Source: Blepharisma japonicum (taxonomy: Eukaryota > Ciliophora > Heterotrichea > Heterotrichida > Blepharismidae). From it: a stretch of 64,000 bases of DNA. This document shows, in pieces, positions 46,355-61,300 of this stretch. A program made the position numbers and the translations under genes. The first letter of the stretch is position 1; every line of letters begins with the position of its first letter. The stretch is taken from positions 124,001-188,000 of the forward strand of contig CATKHK010000045.1 in NCBI GenBank assembly GCA_949751835.1, in the 5' to 3' direction. The notes below the pieces were generated by a model. It had not been told where the DNA came from. It saw nothing but the letters and a program-made list of their open reading frames with translations, and made no database searches.

Positions 46355-49300
46355 CTAATATATATCCTCAAATTCCATCAACCTTGCCCTTTTTTCAAGT
46401 TCTTCTCCAATATTCACAATTTCCTCATAAGTTGCCAATGAATGAGAGATCATAACCTCTTCTGAAAATTTCATTCCAAATAGCTGAATTTGCTCGTAGG
46501 AAACTGACTTATCCCAAAAGTCTGATTTCGAAATATACATTTGTATTGATAAATTTGGATTTAATTCAGCAGTCAAGCATCTCATTATAAATCTCATCAA
46601 AGCGTCTTGAGCTTGGAGTCGAGTTGGAAGTCTAAGCCCATCACACTCTTCAATCAAATTACGAAGAAGGCTTCTAAAATATTCTTTATTATCTGATTTC
46701 TGGAATTCAGCTCGAATTAGATCTTTCATATAAGGAAAATAACAAAATTCAATATACTCATATAAAGCTACAATATTAAATAAGCTTATCTCAGCCAAAG
46801 CATGGCGGCCTTTGATGAATTCACTTATTTTGGCTTGATTCAGTCTTTGGCAAAAGTCACTTATCGATTTTTCAGGGTTTTCTTTAGAGTTTTTAAGATA
46901 GCAAAGAATGTAATCTAATGAAGAATAAATTTCTTTAAGTATAATTTGATACCCTCTTTCTTCTTTTTCTTTTAATTCTTTAAAGAAAAGCTTTACTTTG
47001 ATTTCAGTTTCCTTGCTAAAAGGCTGTTGGTGTATCAAATTATGAATTTCTGATATTAGTCCTGAGTTTTCGTCTTGCATATTTAATAACTCAAATTGAT
47101 ATTGAATTAGGCCAAGCTTTGACTTATCAAGGTACTTCTTTGTTAATAGAGAGTTTGCCAAATAGGACTGCAATTTTTCAAAATCATATATAAGCTCTCT
47201 CCCTTTCCCATATTCAGGGTTGTTTATTGAAGATCTGTTTACTATATCTGGGTCGTCTAATTCGCATGAAAGTATATGATTTTTCATAGCATTTTGAATT
47301 GGATACATCTCACTACTAGAGCTTTGGGAGTCATTTGGCTGATTTGATGGTAAAGCATCTTTCATTAGACGTAATAACTTATTATGGCGTGAAGTTAGTT
47401 CCAATAATGCAGCGGTCATATACATTCCTCCTCCTACTTCTTTATTGTCTACTAGGAAATATGATAATGGTGAGCTCTCATCTTCAAACTCTATTGATTC
47501 AAGTCTTTTGCATTCATAGTAAAGCTCTTCAATTCCTTTGTTTTTCCATGCTTGCTTAAATTTTCTGAACAGTTCTTTAATGTTTTCATTAAAATATATT
47601 GCATCTTTAATTGTCAAGTTTCTAGCTTGGTCTCTTGCAATTTTGTGATTATAAATTTCTAGAAGGTTATTAGTTAATTCAATAATTGGGTATAAGCTCT
47701 CAATGGTTTTAATTTCATCATAATTTTTAAAATATATGCTTAGCAAATTGAATTGTTGGCTTGGGTTGTGAAACAAAAAATAATTTTTCATTTCCTCAGC
47801 TGAAGGCTTGTCAATTATTCTGAATAATCTTAAAGCTGGATACTTTGGCTCATATATACCTTTTAGTTCATCAAGAAAATCAGAGATGCCCCCATTTCCA
47901 AAAGTTTCGCAAAAGTTGTTTTTATAGTCCATTATGACAGATGATGGGCTCATATGCTTATTTATAATTTCTCTTTCGAAACACTTTTCAAAATTATCTC
48001 TGATATCTTTTGTACTAGGTTCGACATTAAAAGCTTCAATTACTTCAGGGAGCTTTGATATAATGCTAAATATTCATATATTTGATTCATGTATGCTCAA
48101 CAGAGAAGAAATTGATGTAAAATCATTCTGAATCGCCTTTCATAAAATGCTTTCACATTCTAAATGAGACTTATTTATTGCTGAAGCAATATCCCCGATC
48201 TTTAATACATCTAATTTCATTATCACATAAAGGCATCCACTAAGAATAAGATGAAGGGATTCTGATGTAATTGGCTTCAATTCTCTAATCAGCTTTACCC
48301 CATTAAAGCTTCCATAATTTTTGCATCCTTTGCCCTCGTTTACTTCTTGTCTAGCTATTGAGTCCCCTAAGAACTTCAAAGCCTCCTCATGTGATAAATT
48401 CACATGCCCTTCTCTAGGAACTGGTGTATGGCCTATTCCACCTATTTCTCGTTTGCAATATGGACAAATTCCTTTTTCTGTTGGCCCTCCACAAGCATTC
48501 ACAAAATAAAGAAAATCGCAATCACTTGAGCATTTATAGGTACTCCCTTTAGAATATGGAGCCCTCCAAGTGCTAGATATTAGCGAATTAAAATTTTTAA
48601 GTGTATCTTTCAAGTAGTGCAACATAGCGCTTGGCTCAGAACAAACAATATATAAATTATTGAAACGATTTTGGAAATCATTATCTATTGTTCCTGATTG
48701 TGTGAAAAAGAGACTGGAAAGGGGGTTTGAGAAATTTCGATAAGAAAGGACAAGAATTGAAATAGAGCATAAAATTAAAATATGTTCTACTTCTTCAATC
48801 GGCTGATTCTTGTGCAAGCAAAGATAGCTGCTGCGATGAAAATTGTTAATAAAAAAATATAATAATTGATAAAGCTCCTTTCCAAGATTTGAAAGGATCA
48901 ATTCTTTTTTGTTTGTAAACCAATTTTTAACTGAAGGATTTATTTGCTCTCCTAAAGAATGCTTAATAAATACCTCGTTCATAAAAGCCATTGCAATCAC
49001 AGTTCTGGATTTAGGGTTATCTGCATTTACGATTTTTTCGTCTAATATATTTTCTCCTTTATCATTCATCAATAATTTTAATAGATAAACAATTTCTAAA
49101 TAAGATTCTTTCATACTTGGGAAGTAAGGCAAAATAGACCTTTCTTGCTCGTTTTCTGATGGTAAACTTTTCTGAATTCAAGTAAGTTCGTTATGCCGTT
49201 CAATAAAGCCATCAAAATTCTTTGATTTGTGAATGGTTTTTAAACAGTAAAGCCTAAGAGTATCCCCAAAGTTTGTTTCTAAATTCAGCTCTCCATTAAT

Positions 49301-52300
49301 ATTGTTCAAAAACTTTTGTGCCTTCTCGTCAGAGTTCTCAAAATTACTGTTTTTTGGATCAAAATACGTTGCATAAATTTCAAGGCTTTGCTTAATATAT
49401 GCAATTGAAAATAGTCTTATTAAGTGTGGAAATTCGGAAGGAAGTATACAAAGATTCTTGTAATGTTGAGTAAAGAAAAATTTCTTTTCCATGAATTTAA
49501 ATATATTGCTGTCTTGTCTTGATTTTTCTTTTTCATTCTCTTCATCTATATACTTTCCAATAAAATCGCATAATAATATAGTAAACTTGCTTTCAAATCC
49601 ACATATTTCAATAGTTTTTTCTATTTCCATTGAATATTTGCTATTACTGAAATCTTCTGTATTAAGCATTCTTGTATTTAAATCACATTTTATGTTCATA
49701 TAATTCACTAAATTACTGAATAACTCTGATGAATACTTTCATAATTCGCTTTTCTCTACTAGATGAGCTATTTTTAGTACATATTTTTCATCCTGTTTAA
49801 GTAAAACACTCAAATAATAGCTTTGAAATTCCAAGGATGAAGCTGTTTGATAACTATCACTTGATGAATTATGATTTAAATAGCTAAAAATATATTCTGC
49901 AAAATCTTGATTGTAAAGAAAAGATATATCACCCTTCTCAAATAACTTGGAGACCTCAAAGACTTTTAATAAATTATCTTTTGTTTCATATTTAGCCATA
50001 TAGGTACTAAAAGTTGCCCAAAACTCAAGATGATCTAATCTTCTAATATCAAAAACCTCAATATTTTCAATCTCTTTGATAATACTGATTAATTTTCCTG
50101 TATCTGATGGGTAAGATTCTCAATTTTCACTGCAGATTTTATTTATCTGGTCTGGACAAGAACAGATTATTATCTCATTCAATATATCACTAATAAATAA
50201 CTTTCACTCTGGCTGGTATATCTTATTAGAAAATTTTGATTCTTCTTCTTTGTCATCTTCGTTTCTACTAGATCTGTTCTTAATTTTTTCTAAAATTGAT
50301 AAAGATTTATTGAGATAACTCTGGACCGCATTAATTTTTGTTTCTGGTGAGTGATAAAATAAGTTAATTGCATAGCAAATAAGAACACAAATAGGTTTTA
50401 ATTTCATAAAAGCGATAACTTTTTCTTCTAGGGAGCTCTCATAGATTGTAACTAGCCTTAGCAGATTAAAAACAAAATCTTCGAATTCTTGATTGATTAG
50501 ATTTTTATTTAATAAAAGCTTGGCTAGATCACTCAGAAGCAGCTCTTGAAGTTCAAGATTTTGATTTAGTGCGTCAAATTTATTATAGAAAAACGATTTT
50601 TGTTTATATAGTTCACCAATGTTATTCTGAGTTATTGACTCCTCATAAAGAATACCTTTTTCTCTCCAATTTTCACATAAACCTTCGATAATTTTATATT
50701 CTGCTTTAGAAAATGGGAAATTTAATACTAGTTCCAAATTAAGCAAATTTCCTTGGTTAATATCTTGCAGTTTTATTTCCCCAGTACTGATATTTCGAAA
50801 ACTATCAAGCCAAATATCACGTTTAATTGCATTAATTTCTTTGTTTCCATTTTCAAAGTAACTCATAAGGGCAGAATTTTCTTCAAGAGAATATAAAATC
50901 AGAGTTAAAACTTTTTCAATTTCAAAAGAAAGAGCTGCCTTTATTGCAGTTTCTAGCTTATTTGAATCTGAAACAATAAGAGAGCTCATGAAAATCTGGT
51001 ATTTCCAATCTCTAACATCTTCAGATTTTATAATTTCACTAAAAACTTTTTCTTTTAATTCTTTTACAAAATCCTCGTGTTCAGAAACACTGTTAACAAT
51101 TAATGCAATGTGATCGTTTAAATTTTCTTTATTTGCCATTTTTTGGGCATACTTAAATTTCAATATGCATTTTTCAATAAAGCTACTTAGATTGTCTTCA
51201 AAGTTCATAATAAGATTTTCAGTAATAAGCGTTTTAGTATCTTTCATTAGTTTATCAGATATATCAAAAGGCTCTATTGATAGATCATCAAACATTTGCA
51301 TTTTCCATGACTCAAACAATATAATTGCATTATCATATTTAACATTTCTTTTCATATGAATAATAATACAAATATTTTTCTCTATCTTTATTTCGTCCTC
51401 AAGCTTATCTATAATAAACTTTATCAGTGATAAATGTTGGCTTTCTTTGGAAAAATCAAGCTCTAAAATGTATATTTCTTTGTCTTCAATATAAAACTTT
51501 TGTAGATCTTTAGCTAGATCCTGCTCAGATTTAAAACTACTTAATTCTTTCACAATCATTTTGCTTTGGTTTTCTTGCTCATATTCGTTTGAATAGTAAT
51601 TACTATCATAAGTAAACGCAATAAGTTTGCTAAATTTTCCATTTATTTTCGAATCATTTAAAATAGAATGAATGTGATCAGGAAAATTGCCAGAATGTAA
51701 TTCATTTCAGTCACTGATAATAGAAATCTTCTCCTCCTCTTCCATATAGTTTACTTCAAGCAGTGCTTTAATGTCAGAAGGCGCCACTCTTAACAACACA
51801 TCCTTGCATTTTTTTATTGACTCATTTTCATCTGAGCAATAATTAAAAAGTACCAATAATGCAATTGTTTCTGAGCTATATATAGGGAATAAGTGATTTA
51901 TTGTATAAGGCACTTTGTTTCCTTCTTGAAAATAAAATATTCTTTTTGCCCATTTTATTAAGTCTTCTTGGATTTTTTTCTGTTCAGTAGTCAAAATTTT
52001 ATCAAGTGACAAGTTGTGTTTTTCAAATCGATTTAAAAAGGGGGCATCAGCTTTAAGCAAAATGTCTTTGTCGTTATCCATGAAGACAATAGCATGGAAA
52101 TTATTATTCACATAGCATCTGGGGTTAAATAAAGCTCCTAAAGCAATTCTACAATATTTTCTTTCTCCTTCCCCTTCCCCTGAGACCGCGAAATTTTGAT
52201 TGAATAAATCATATAAAGAGCTATAAATATGATCCATATTTTTAAGAATAATTGAAATTCCTTTTTCCATATAGAGAATAATGTCACTAAGAGACCTAAA

Positions 52301-55300
52301 GCCGTATTCCTCTTGGCTTATATCATCTTTTAATTTGCTTCCAACAATTATTCTCCTTTCTAAAAGAGAGTGCAAATACTTGTCAAGAATAAATGAGACT
52401 GCGTCCACCCTACCTATAAGCATAAGATAGCGTGAGCTAGGGTCTTTTAAATTCTCTTTGATAAGATCTAATATATTGATATTCGGCTCACAATAAGGAT
52501 ATATGTTTTCAAATCCATGAAGCTTCATAAAAATATTTCCCATTTCTCCTGCTGCTCCTTCTTTGCCACCAAAATTCCTTTCAATTGCTTTCTTAACTGT
52601 ACCTGCAATTTCCCAAGGCTCCAAGAAATTATTATTGACTAATTGCTTTGACACTTGCTTTATCAAATGATAAAAATCTCGAAGCCCGTAAAAATCAGCA
52701 TAATTGGTATCCTTGTACTGATTCTTAAATTCAAAATAAGACAAAGCCAAATGTTTGATTACATTTTTGTGTATATTATGATTACCTCCAAAAGATGAAT
52801 AAATGCTATTTGCAGTATACACTAAATCAGACTCATCTGGATCAGGTCTTGCAAGATAAAGAGCTCGGTTCATTTTAGATGCGTCAAGTCTTCAATTAGA
52901 AATTCCGACAAAACCTACTGTGACATTTTCTATTTCAAGTAAATTGTGAAGAACTTTTAATGGATTATGCTTTGAAATTTCAGCAAGCCCAATCTCATCA
53001 AATACTATAACTGGTAACAAGGCAGTTTTATCAGTATCATAATATTTTTCCGCTCTTTTAAATGCTTTTACGATCCCGTCTGATGTGCAGGAATCTGAGC
53101 CTTGAAATGGTACTTGAATAAGCTCTGGAAGGGTTTGAAAATAAGAATCAGTTGATTTTTTGCCCCTAAGATGGGCAAATATTAATTGGATTGATAAAGT
53201 TTTGCTGCATCCAGGCTTACCACATAAAAATACTGGAATTTTATTTATAATGCAAGGGATAATTGTAAAGATATTTTCCTTTAAAGCTGTATTAAATGCT
53301 GTTCCTTTAGGCAGTTCCATCCTTGCAAGATAGTCATTTTGCTCATTTTGAATTATTGCTAATATTCTCTCTACAAAAATCATTTCATCTTTAATAATTC
53401 TACAAATCTCCTCCAAAAATTCAAATCTTTTAGTTTGAGTACTATGTCTTAAATAGTAGCAATGGCAAAAAGCTAAAATTCCTGCATCAAAGTCAGGATC
53501 ATTATATCTATCTTCGATAGCCAAATTATATTTTTCCAGGTTTTCTAGATATCTTTTATCTCTATGAGCATTTTTTTCTACAATTGAGCTCTTGAATCAT
53601 TTATATAATTTGATAAATCTCGAAACATCTCTAAGACTAACACTGCTGGCATCCTCAGACCTTTGAAAATGCTTATGAGATAAGCAAATAAAATCGACAA
53701 AAAGATCAATATAGTTTGATTTAATATTTTTAAGCATCGCTTTAACATATTCCCTCTCATCATTATCAGTCAAAGCTCCGTAGTCTCATATATACTCAAT
53801 CATAGTTTCTGGAAGTGGCTTAACAACATGTGAGAGTTTGCTAATTGTTTTAGTGTCTTTTTTAATTCCAACATTTTCTTGGTAGTTATGGCTTTTAGTT
53901 GATAGCCTATAAGGGTTGCAGGCGCCAATAAATACCATATTTTCAGGCAGTTTCCTTCCCTCAAGTGTTCTGTTGCAGATTATTTCACAGATTAGCCCGA
54001 CACTTTCAGTTGTATTAAACTCATCAAAGAAAACCCAGAGTTTCTTTACTTTTATATCCCATATTACTGCCTCCTCAATATACATCTGTGACTGTAATAT
54101 TGGTGATTCTAATTCTTTTTTTATTTCACTAGATGTGGTGCCAGCATGAATACTAATTTTTACAAGCTGGTCTCCAAGAACATTTTCCACAAAAAATTGG
54201 ATTAAAGAAGTTTTTCCACAGCCTGTTTCTCCCATTATAATTATAGGTATATTTGATATTGCTCTCAAATAAATTAAATTCATTTTTAAAAAGTTGTCTG
54301 GAGTAATAACATATTGAGAGTCTATGTACATGAGTTGCAGATCTCTTTCCGCTCTGCAATAAGTTTGGAGCTTCAAGAGAAAATCATTGTGAGACATCGT
54401 TTGATAGTTTTCAATTGTGTATGCTCCAGATTGTATAATTTTATTGAGCTGGTTTACTGGGACTCCACCTTGCTTTATAGCTATCAGAGCATTATGTTGA
54501 GTAAAAATCACCTTCTTGATATTTGCTGGGACTAAACTTGGATCTCTATATATTGGAATCAATGAACCATCTTCTAGAAAAACCATTGTAAAGTGGTTTG
54601 ATGATTCTCATTTCAAACAACATTTGAATCTATCTGCTAACTCCTCATCCTCAATAACACTAGTATTTGCTTGTATCTTTTGAGAAGTTTTCAATTGTTG
54701 ATTTCTAACGTCATCAATACATTTTGAAGTGAATTCTTTAACAGTCAAAAGTATACTTTCAAATATCTGGGATCTTAATGCATCAAGGTCAGAAATCAAG
54801 GCACTCAGCCCATTTGCAGCAAAATCACTTTTCGTTTCTTTTATGCATCATGGTTCAAAAAATCCACAATTTCCAAAATTTCTGCATAGGCTTGCTAAAA
54901 TTTTTATCATAATATTTAGCTGAATATAAGTTATTTTGCTATATTCATTCTCTTGTCTAGGCAGCAAGTAAGTGTCAAGCAAAAAGCGAACTTTATCATC
55001 GCCATGGACTGATAAACCTTGGTCTGTAATTTCTGAAATTGATTGGCTGTCAAGTAATTTTCTATGATATAAGTCAAGATAAGAGCAAATAAATTGTAGA
55101 CTATCTTTTCGATTCTTGTGGATGATCAATCTATCTAAAGAAAATTTTTCTATATGAAAATGGTTGATATAATGAAGACATTCTAAAGAATTTAAAAGTA
55201 TATTTGAATATGTATTGGAAACTTCAATGAAAATTTTTATCTCTCTTGGTATTATAATAATACTTTTTGTGTAATTTAGTGTTCGAAAAATGCATAGATT

Positions 55301-58300
55301 TATAAGGAATTCGTTTAGCAGATAGCTGTTGCTTACATAACTTAAATGAAGATGCAAAGTCATTGACTCAGAAATGGATGGGAAATTTTGGCAAAGCTCA
55401 ATACAGTCAACTTCTCCAGCTATTGGGAATGTTTTTATTATTTCATCTAATTTTTTCTCAGTGTCTTCATCATAAGGGCTATAGTTTTTAGCTTCCTTTA
55501 CTTGCTTTCTTATTTCTGTTGTTTTGCCAAGTCCAGCCACCTCGGAAGTTACTACAGTTACACAATCTTTATTAATTTCCAAAACTATTTCTTTTAAATC
55601 TTCATCACTCAGCAGTTTACTGTCATTTAAAATAATCACTCTTGTCGATTCAGTATTTTTAAAATATGATGATAGTGCAGACGTTTTATCGGCTGTTATT
55701 ATACCCAATTTGAATCGTATATCTCCTACTTTGTGGAAACACAAATCTGCAAATAAAGATTTAAATTTATTTTGATTCTCTAAAGCTAACTCTTCACAAT
55801 TCACTAAAAGATAGAGCTCGTGTCTTGGATTTGTGAAGCATCTGTATAAAAACGCAAAGAGTTCATTCCAAGAGGTTTTATATTGGCAGAAAAAAATTTG
55901 ATCTGCTCGAGGCATTGAAGAGCAAGAATTGAAATAAATTGAAAATGTGCCTAGTAATATTTTGGAAGTTTCAAGATAAACGACTTCTCCATTATTTATG
56001 ATGAATTTGTTTCTGTTCCTCGGGGAATAACTTATATTTTCATCGCTTTTCTTAAGATTAGGGAGTTTTTCCAGTGTTTCTCCCAATAATAAAAGCCTTT
56101 CAGATGCATTATTTTTATTTACACTTCGTAAATCTGTTATTTTTGCATAGGATTTCCCCATATATTCTAAAAGGCTATTAGCCTCCTTTTCAAAATCTTT
56201 TTTATCATCAATTAAATAGCCTTCAAGCCACCAAAACTGCTGCCCATGTAGAAAAGTAAGAAAATAGTTACTACTATATTTATCAGACAATGAAATTTCC
56301 CAAGTTTTAAATTGCTCTGATAACTGTTGTTCATATTCAAGAACACTTGAAATATCTCCTTTATTAATTCTAAATAATTCGGGAATTTCTATTAGAGGAT
56401 ATCCATAAATTCGGAGATTATTCAGATTTGCCAAAATCTCTTGAATTGAAGTAACTAGGTTTTTGAATCCAGGAAGAAGAATCACATCTGGATCTTGAAT
56501 TTGGGCCGCATCCAGAGTATGAAGAAGCAATGATGCTCGCTCTTTGAATTCAAGTAGGCTTGACAAGTTAAAATAATGTTTTCGATTTTTTAAATATTGC
56601 AAATGCACATCATAAGAATCTTCAACTAAAATTATACGAAATTCTGACTCTGTTATTATTTCAACAATTTGCTTTTTCTTGGCTTCTTCTTTGCAATTTA
56701 TATTTACATGCAGCTCTTTTATTCCTGCTAGTTGAGATCTACAATTTTGCAGCTGAGCTATAATTTTATCATATTTTTTATCAATCCTTCTTTGGCTAAA
56801 AATTTGGCAAAACCTCTGATAATCATGGAATTCATTTCTAATTTCTCGAATAGACTCCCATAAATTTTCCAAATCCATAATTGCTTGAGTATTAGCGTAT
56901 AAGTCGTCATAATCATTTACACTTTCTTTCAGTTGTAGTATATCACTTTCATTGACACTGTTCAAAAATGTTATCAATTCTTCTGATTTTGAAATCTCAT
57001 TTAAGGTCTTAAACAAAATTTTAAAAAAATGAATTTTTCAGGGTAGACGTGATTGCTCTGTGTGAAATACACATATATCTTTGACTCAGAATGCACCGCG
57101 TTTGAAAGGCTATAAATGGTTTGGGAATAATGGAGGCAAGACATTGAAGGGTGTTGGACTTTATGTGGAAGAAATGGCAGAAACTGAGAGACTGCGGCTG
57201 AAAAGAGTTGATATACTTGCTGGAAGACCTTGTGATAGTCGAGGCATATTTGCCTGTTGAAAGTGGCACCCGAGAGAAAAGAGAAGAATTCTATGACGAA
57301 CTCACGCAGCTTATCACTGAGCTCAAATATACGTACAAATCGCTAATCCTAATGTCAGATATGAATGCACATATTGCAGGTCAATACTCAGACACTACAA
57401 ATTCAAATAAGAATTACTTCTAGATATGGCAAATAGTAATGGTATGCAACTAATGCTCACTGATGGCTTTAAGTTTGCAGGGAGGAATGGATTCGCATCA
57501 TAATATATTATGCACTTAACACTAGAGATTTATCTGGACTAATTACTGAAGTTCTAAGGGTTTTGGAAGTAGGATATTCCTTGGATCACATACTGATATT
57601 ATTTGGCATGAAAATCACTAGTAGTGAGCATAAGAAAAATGAAGAGCGCAAAAGGGGAATATTCATAGTGGATCTTCTGCAAAATACGGCCAAAAGAGAA
57701 AGATATCAGCAAGTTTTGAAAAGATTCTTTATAAATTGCATGGCATGTCCGATGTAGACGAAATTCTCGCCAGATGAACTCTGGCAGTAAAAGAAACAGC
57801 AAGACTCACGTTGATAAGTCTGGAAAGATGATGTCAAGATAAGGCCACGATTTTTTCCACGAAACTATTAAAATTTACAGTCAGCGAAAACTCTCCGGAA
57901 TGAAACGATATCAGCTCTTGAAGGCAAAAACATTGGTGCTTATGTTCATTTAATGGAAAAACATAAAAATGAGTGTCAGAAATTTAAAGAGGAGAAAGCT
58001 GCAGACCAAAAAAACTTGGCTCTGGAAAGATTGCCAAAAAATAGGCTTAGCATAAATAATGTCTAGAAAATGCACAAGGAAGTGAAGACAAGGATTTCCA
58101 AAGTAGAGCTTATCTTTACGCTGAAAAGAAGGAGGAACTGACCAACTGATAGGAGAGCATGCACTCAGGCAATAGTGAAATAGGGAAAATAGATAAAAAA
58201 ATTCAGAGCAATCGAATATAAGAAAACATGAAATTTTGGAGCTCATGAAATGCATTGGAAATGGGAAAGCATGAGGACCTCACGAGATTCCAGGAAAATT

Positions 58301-61300
58301 AATTAAATACTGAGAATCTGCTCCGGCAGATGCATTAAAAGTCATGTTCAGTAGAATATGAGCGAGCAATAAAAATACCAATATCTATGAAAAAGGCTTA
58401 CATAGTACTGTTACCGAAAAATAAGGACAGCAAAAAACCGCAAGACCTGAGGCCCATTACTCTGTTAAACTCGGTGTACAAGCTTTTTGATAAAATGGTG
58501 ACTGGGAGACTTCGAAAAGATATGAAAATAAAGAATATGATTCATCAATCCCAGGCAGATGCTTTGCTGGGCAGATTTTCGGTCTTCAATCCATAATCGC
58601 ATATAGGGAGAAAACTGCAAAATCATAGCATTATTTCGGTGGTTCAAAATTTACTAATAACTGCAGGCATATCAGGCATCTGACTGAAAATCCAAGGTGC
58701 GTTTTTGTGGAGAAAAAGAAGATGAAATTCATGTTATTGAGATATGCAAACTATATAGGAAAGATAGAGAGGAACCTATTATGAGTTTAAGAGAAATATT
58801 GAAAGAAAAGTTGGATGAAGTAAATTTGACGGAAATGGTTTTGTATGGCTAAAGGTTCGAGAAAATAGTGCTAGAAAATTATCAAGGAAAGTTGGAACCA
58901 TAAATAGATATATTAGAAAATCTATTGGAGGAATCGTTAAGACTAGGGTAATTATGTTAGAAAATGATGGCCTAAATAATTGGTGATAACCGCTAAGTAT
59001 TTGTATTTGTAAGGTCTTAAAAAATATTTCTTCATTACCTATTTTAAGATTGCTATTCAAGCTTTCTTTTGCAAGGGTAGATAGAGATAAAAAAACACCC
59101 AATTTTAGAAGGAAAACAGCATCAAGGTTTGGAAATAAATTTTCAATAATTGATATTTCTTTTTGAATGTAGTTGAGGTCTTTAAAGATTGCTATAAATT
59201 TTTCCATAGGATAATTATCAAATGCGGTAAAAAGAGAATTGAGTTCATTTACCATTTTATTTTTTGCTTCTGTGCAGATTTTTGCTATGTTTGCTAAACA
59301 CAAGGGAGATGCTTCTAATTCTTTTTGCAAGAAATAATGGATATATGAATGAGAATGCAAAACGGAAGCTAAGCTTACAGCCAGATCTTTTATTTGAGAA
59401 ATGGTTGGATGATACTTAAAATCTTTTAAATCTATATTAGAAAAGCTATGCAAGGATGCTTTATATGCTTCTTCTACATCAAGCAGATTTATGCAGATTA
59501 CATCTATAAAAGCTTTCACATGACTCATTTCTTCACTAATAAAATCCATCTTTATCAATAATTCCTTTATTTTTTCCATAAAATCAGGCCTATTCTTATT
59601 TCCTGCGATATCAAATGGCGCATTTATATATTTTAAAAATGCAGCCCTTTCTTCTTCACTTTGGTATTTTATTATCGTTAAATCATCAACTTTAATTTCT
59701 CCATTCATTATTTTTAAGGCTTCTTTTTCAAAAAAACTCATCAAATTGTTAAAATATTTTAAGTTTCTAGAAGTATAGTACTTATGAGATTCAATCAAAG
59801 CGTCTCAGAATCTCTGAGAAGACGGATTCTTATAAAGATTAATTTTAGTTTCTTTTTCGGGTAGCTCAGCAACTCCAGATAAGGCTAGCTTTAATACTAA
59901 TAATTCTTTTAAGAGGTCGCAATGTTTATACTTTTTTTGCAGCTCAAGTATTTTCTCCGTTTGAGAATCATAAGATCATGAATGATTATAATTAGAAAAT
60001 TGTGTTTCTTGGATGAATTGGACATAGCTCGTTTGGAGAGTTTCAAAGCCATCAATAATTGGAGCGAGTTCATAAATATTGTATAGTATTCTTTTACTAG
60101 ATTCGTAGATGAATACTATCGCAGCATTACTAATGGTGTTGATAATGTCTATAGTGGTTTTGATTTCAAGGCTTTTTATTATTTTAATTTCCTTTTCTAT
60201 TTTTTTGATAGTTATTTCTATGTCAGAATAGTTGTTGATTTTAAATTTCATTAATCAATTTTTGAATAGTCAGCTGCAGTCTATATTGAAGTTTTCTATC
60301 AGCTCATGGGGCTCTAAATTAGAACTTTTTAAAAGTTTTTCACACACGAAGTCTGACTTCATAGAAAAAAGCAATCTTTCATTATAATAAAGCTTATAAA
60401 TTTTCTTAAAGTAAACCAAATAACTTTTATCAAAATTTTCTAAGCATTTCCTGATTGTTGGATTAACAATATTTTGAAAATTTGAACAAAAAAAGAAATG
60501 TTTGAATTCAGGCTCTTTATTATCTAATATTTCCAACAAATCAGCGACTATGTCTATTTTCAATGGCTGCTTTTCAAAAAATGAATTGATAACCCTCATT
60601 CAATCTTGCCATCAGTTTGCTTTTTTATCTTTTAATAAAAATGCTTCATGTAAAAGTTCTGTGAATAATAGGGGCGACTCAGAACATGCAATTATTTTTT
60701 CATAAATTTCACTTGAGCCTAATGATTTTATAATTAATTGTAAAGTTTCAAATTCATCTTTATTAAGAGTGAGGTTCAATGAATTTATAATTTCTATGAA
60801 TTGATGTAAAATTTTAGATTTCTGATCTTTATCCTCAATCTTATTAAGAATCAAAACCCATTCTCTTTCTCCTGCTTTTTTATTTAATGCTAAAGTATGC
60901 CCGATTCCTAAAATTGCATTTTTATAAAGGGATTGCATTTTGAATTTTTCAAAGAAGTTTTCGAAATTTTCAATTCGTAGCAGAAGACTAATTCCAGAAT
61001 CCAAGCTGCATTCTTGATATTGAATGGCTTTAGCTTCAAGGCAGCCCAAAAGTGCTAAAAATATATATGAAAATTCTTCAGAGTAATTTGAATTTGTCTC
61101 TCTAATAAAATAATCTAAAACCTGGAGAAATTCAATTGCTCTTTGCTTTTCAACATCAAATTTAACTTTTTGAAATTTCATATTAAACTGCTCAATAAGA
61201 GCTGGGAAAAGTATTTCTCATTTTGCATTTTGAAAAATATATAAAGAATAAAAAGTTAGCTGCTCTATTGGATTGAGCACAGGTTCGCCATCTGGACTTT

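Noticed and set aside
53578-53763. Minus-strand 61-codon frame ending in TAG
   Set aside because: It is a shadow. The RNF213-like frame runs through the same bases in another register (SLRDVSRFIKLYKWF) without a stop.
58779-59009. C-terminal 77 codons of the long minus-strand frame beginning at 59798
   Set aside because: These codons are antisense retroelement DNA beyond the repeat; the native gene continues at 57001.
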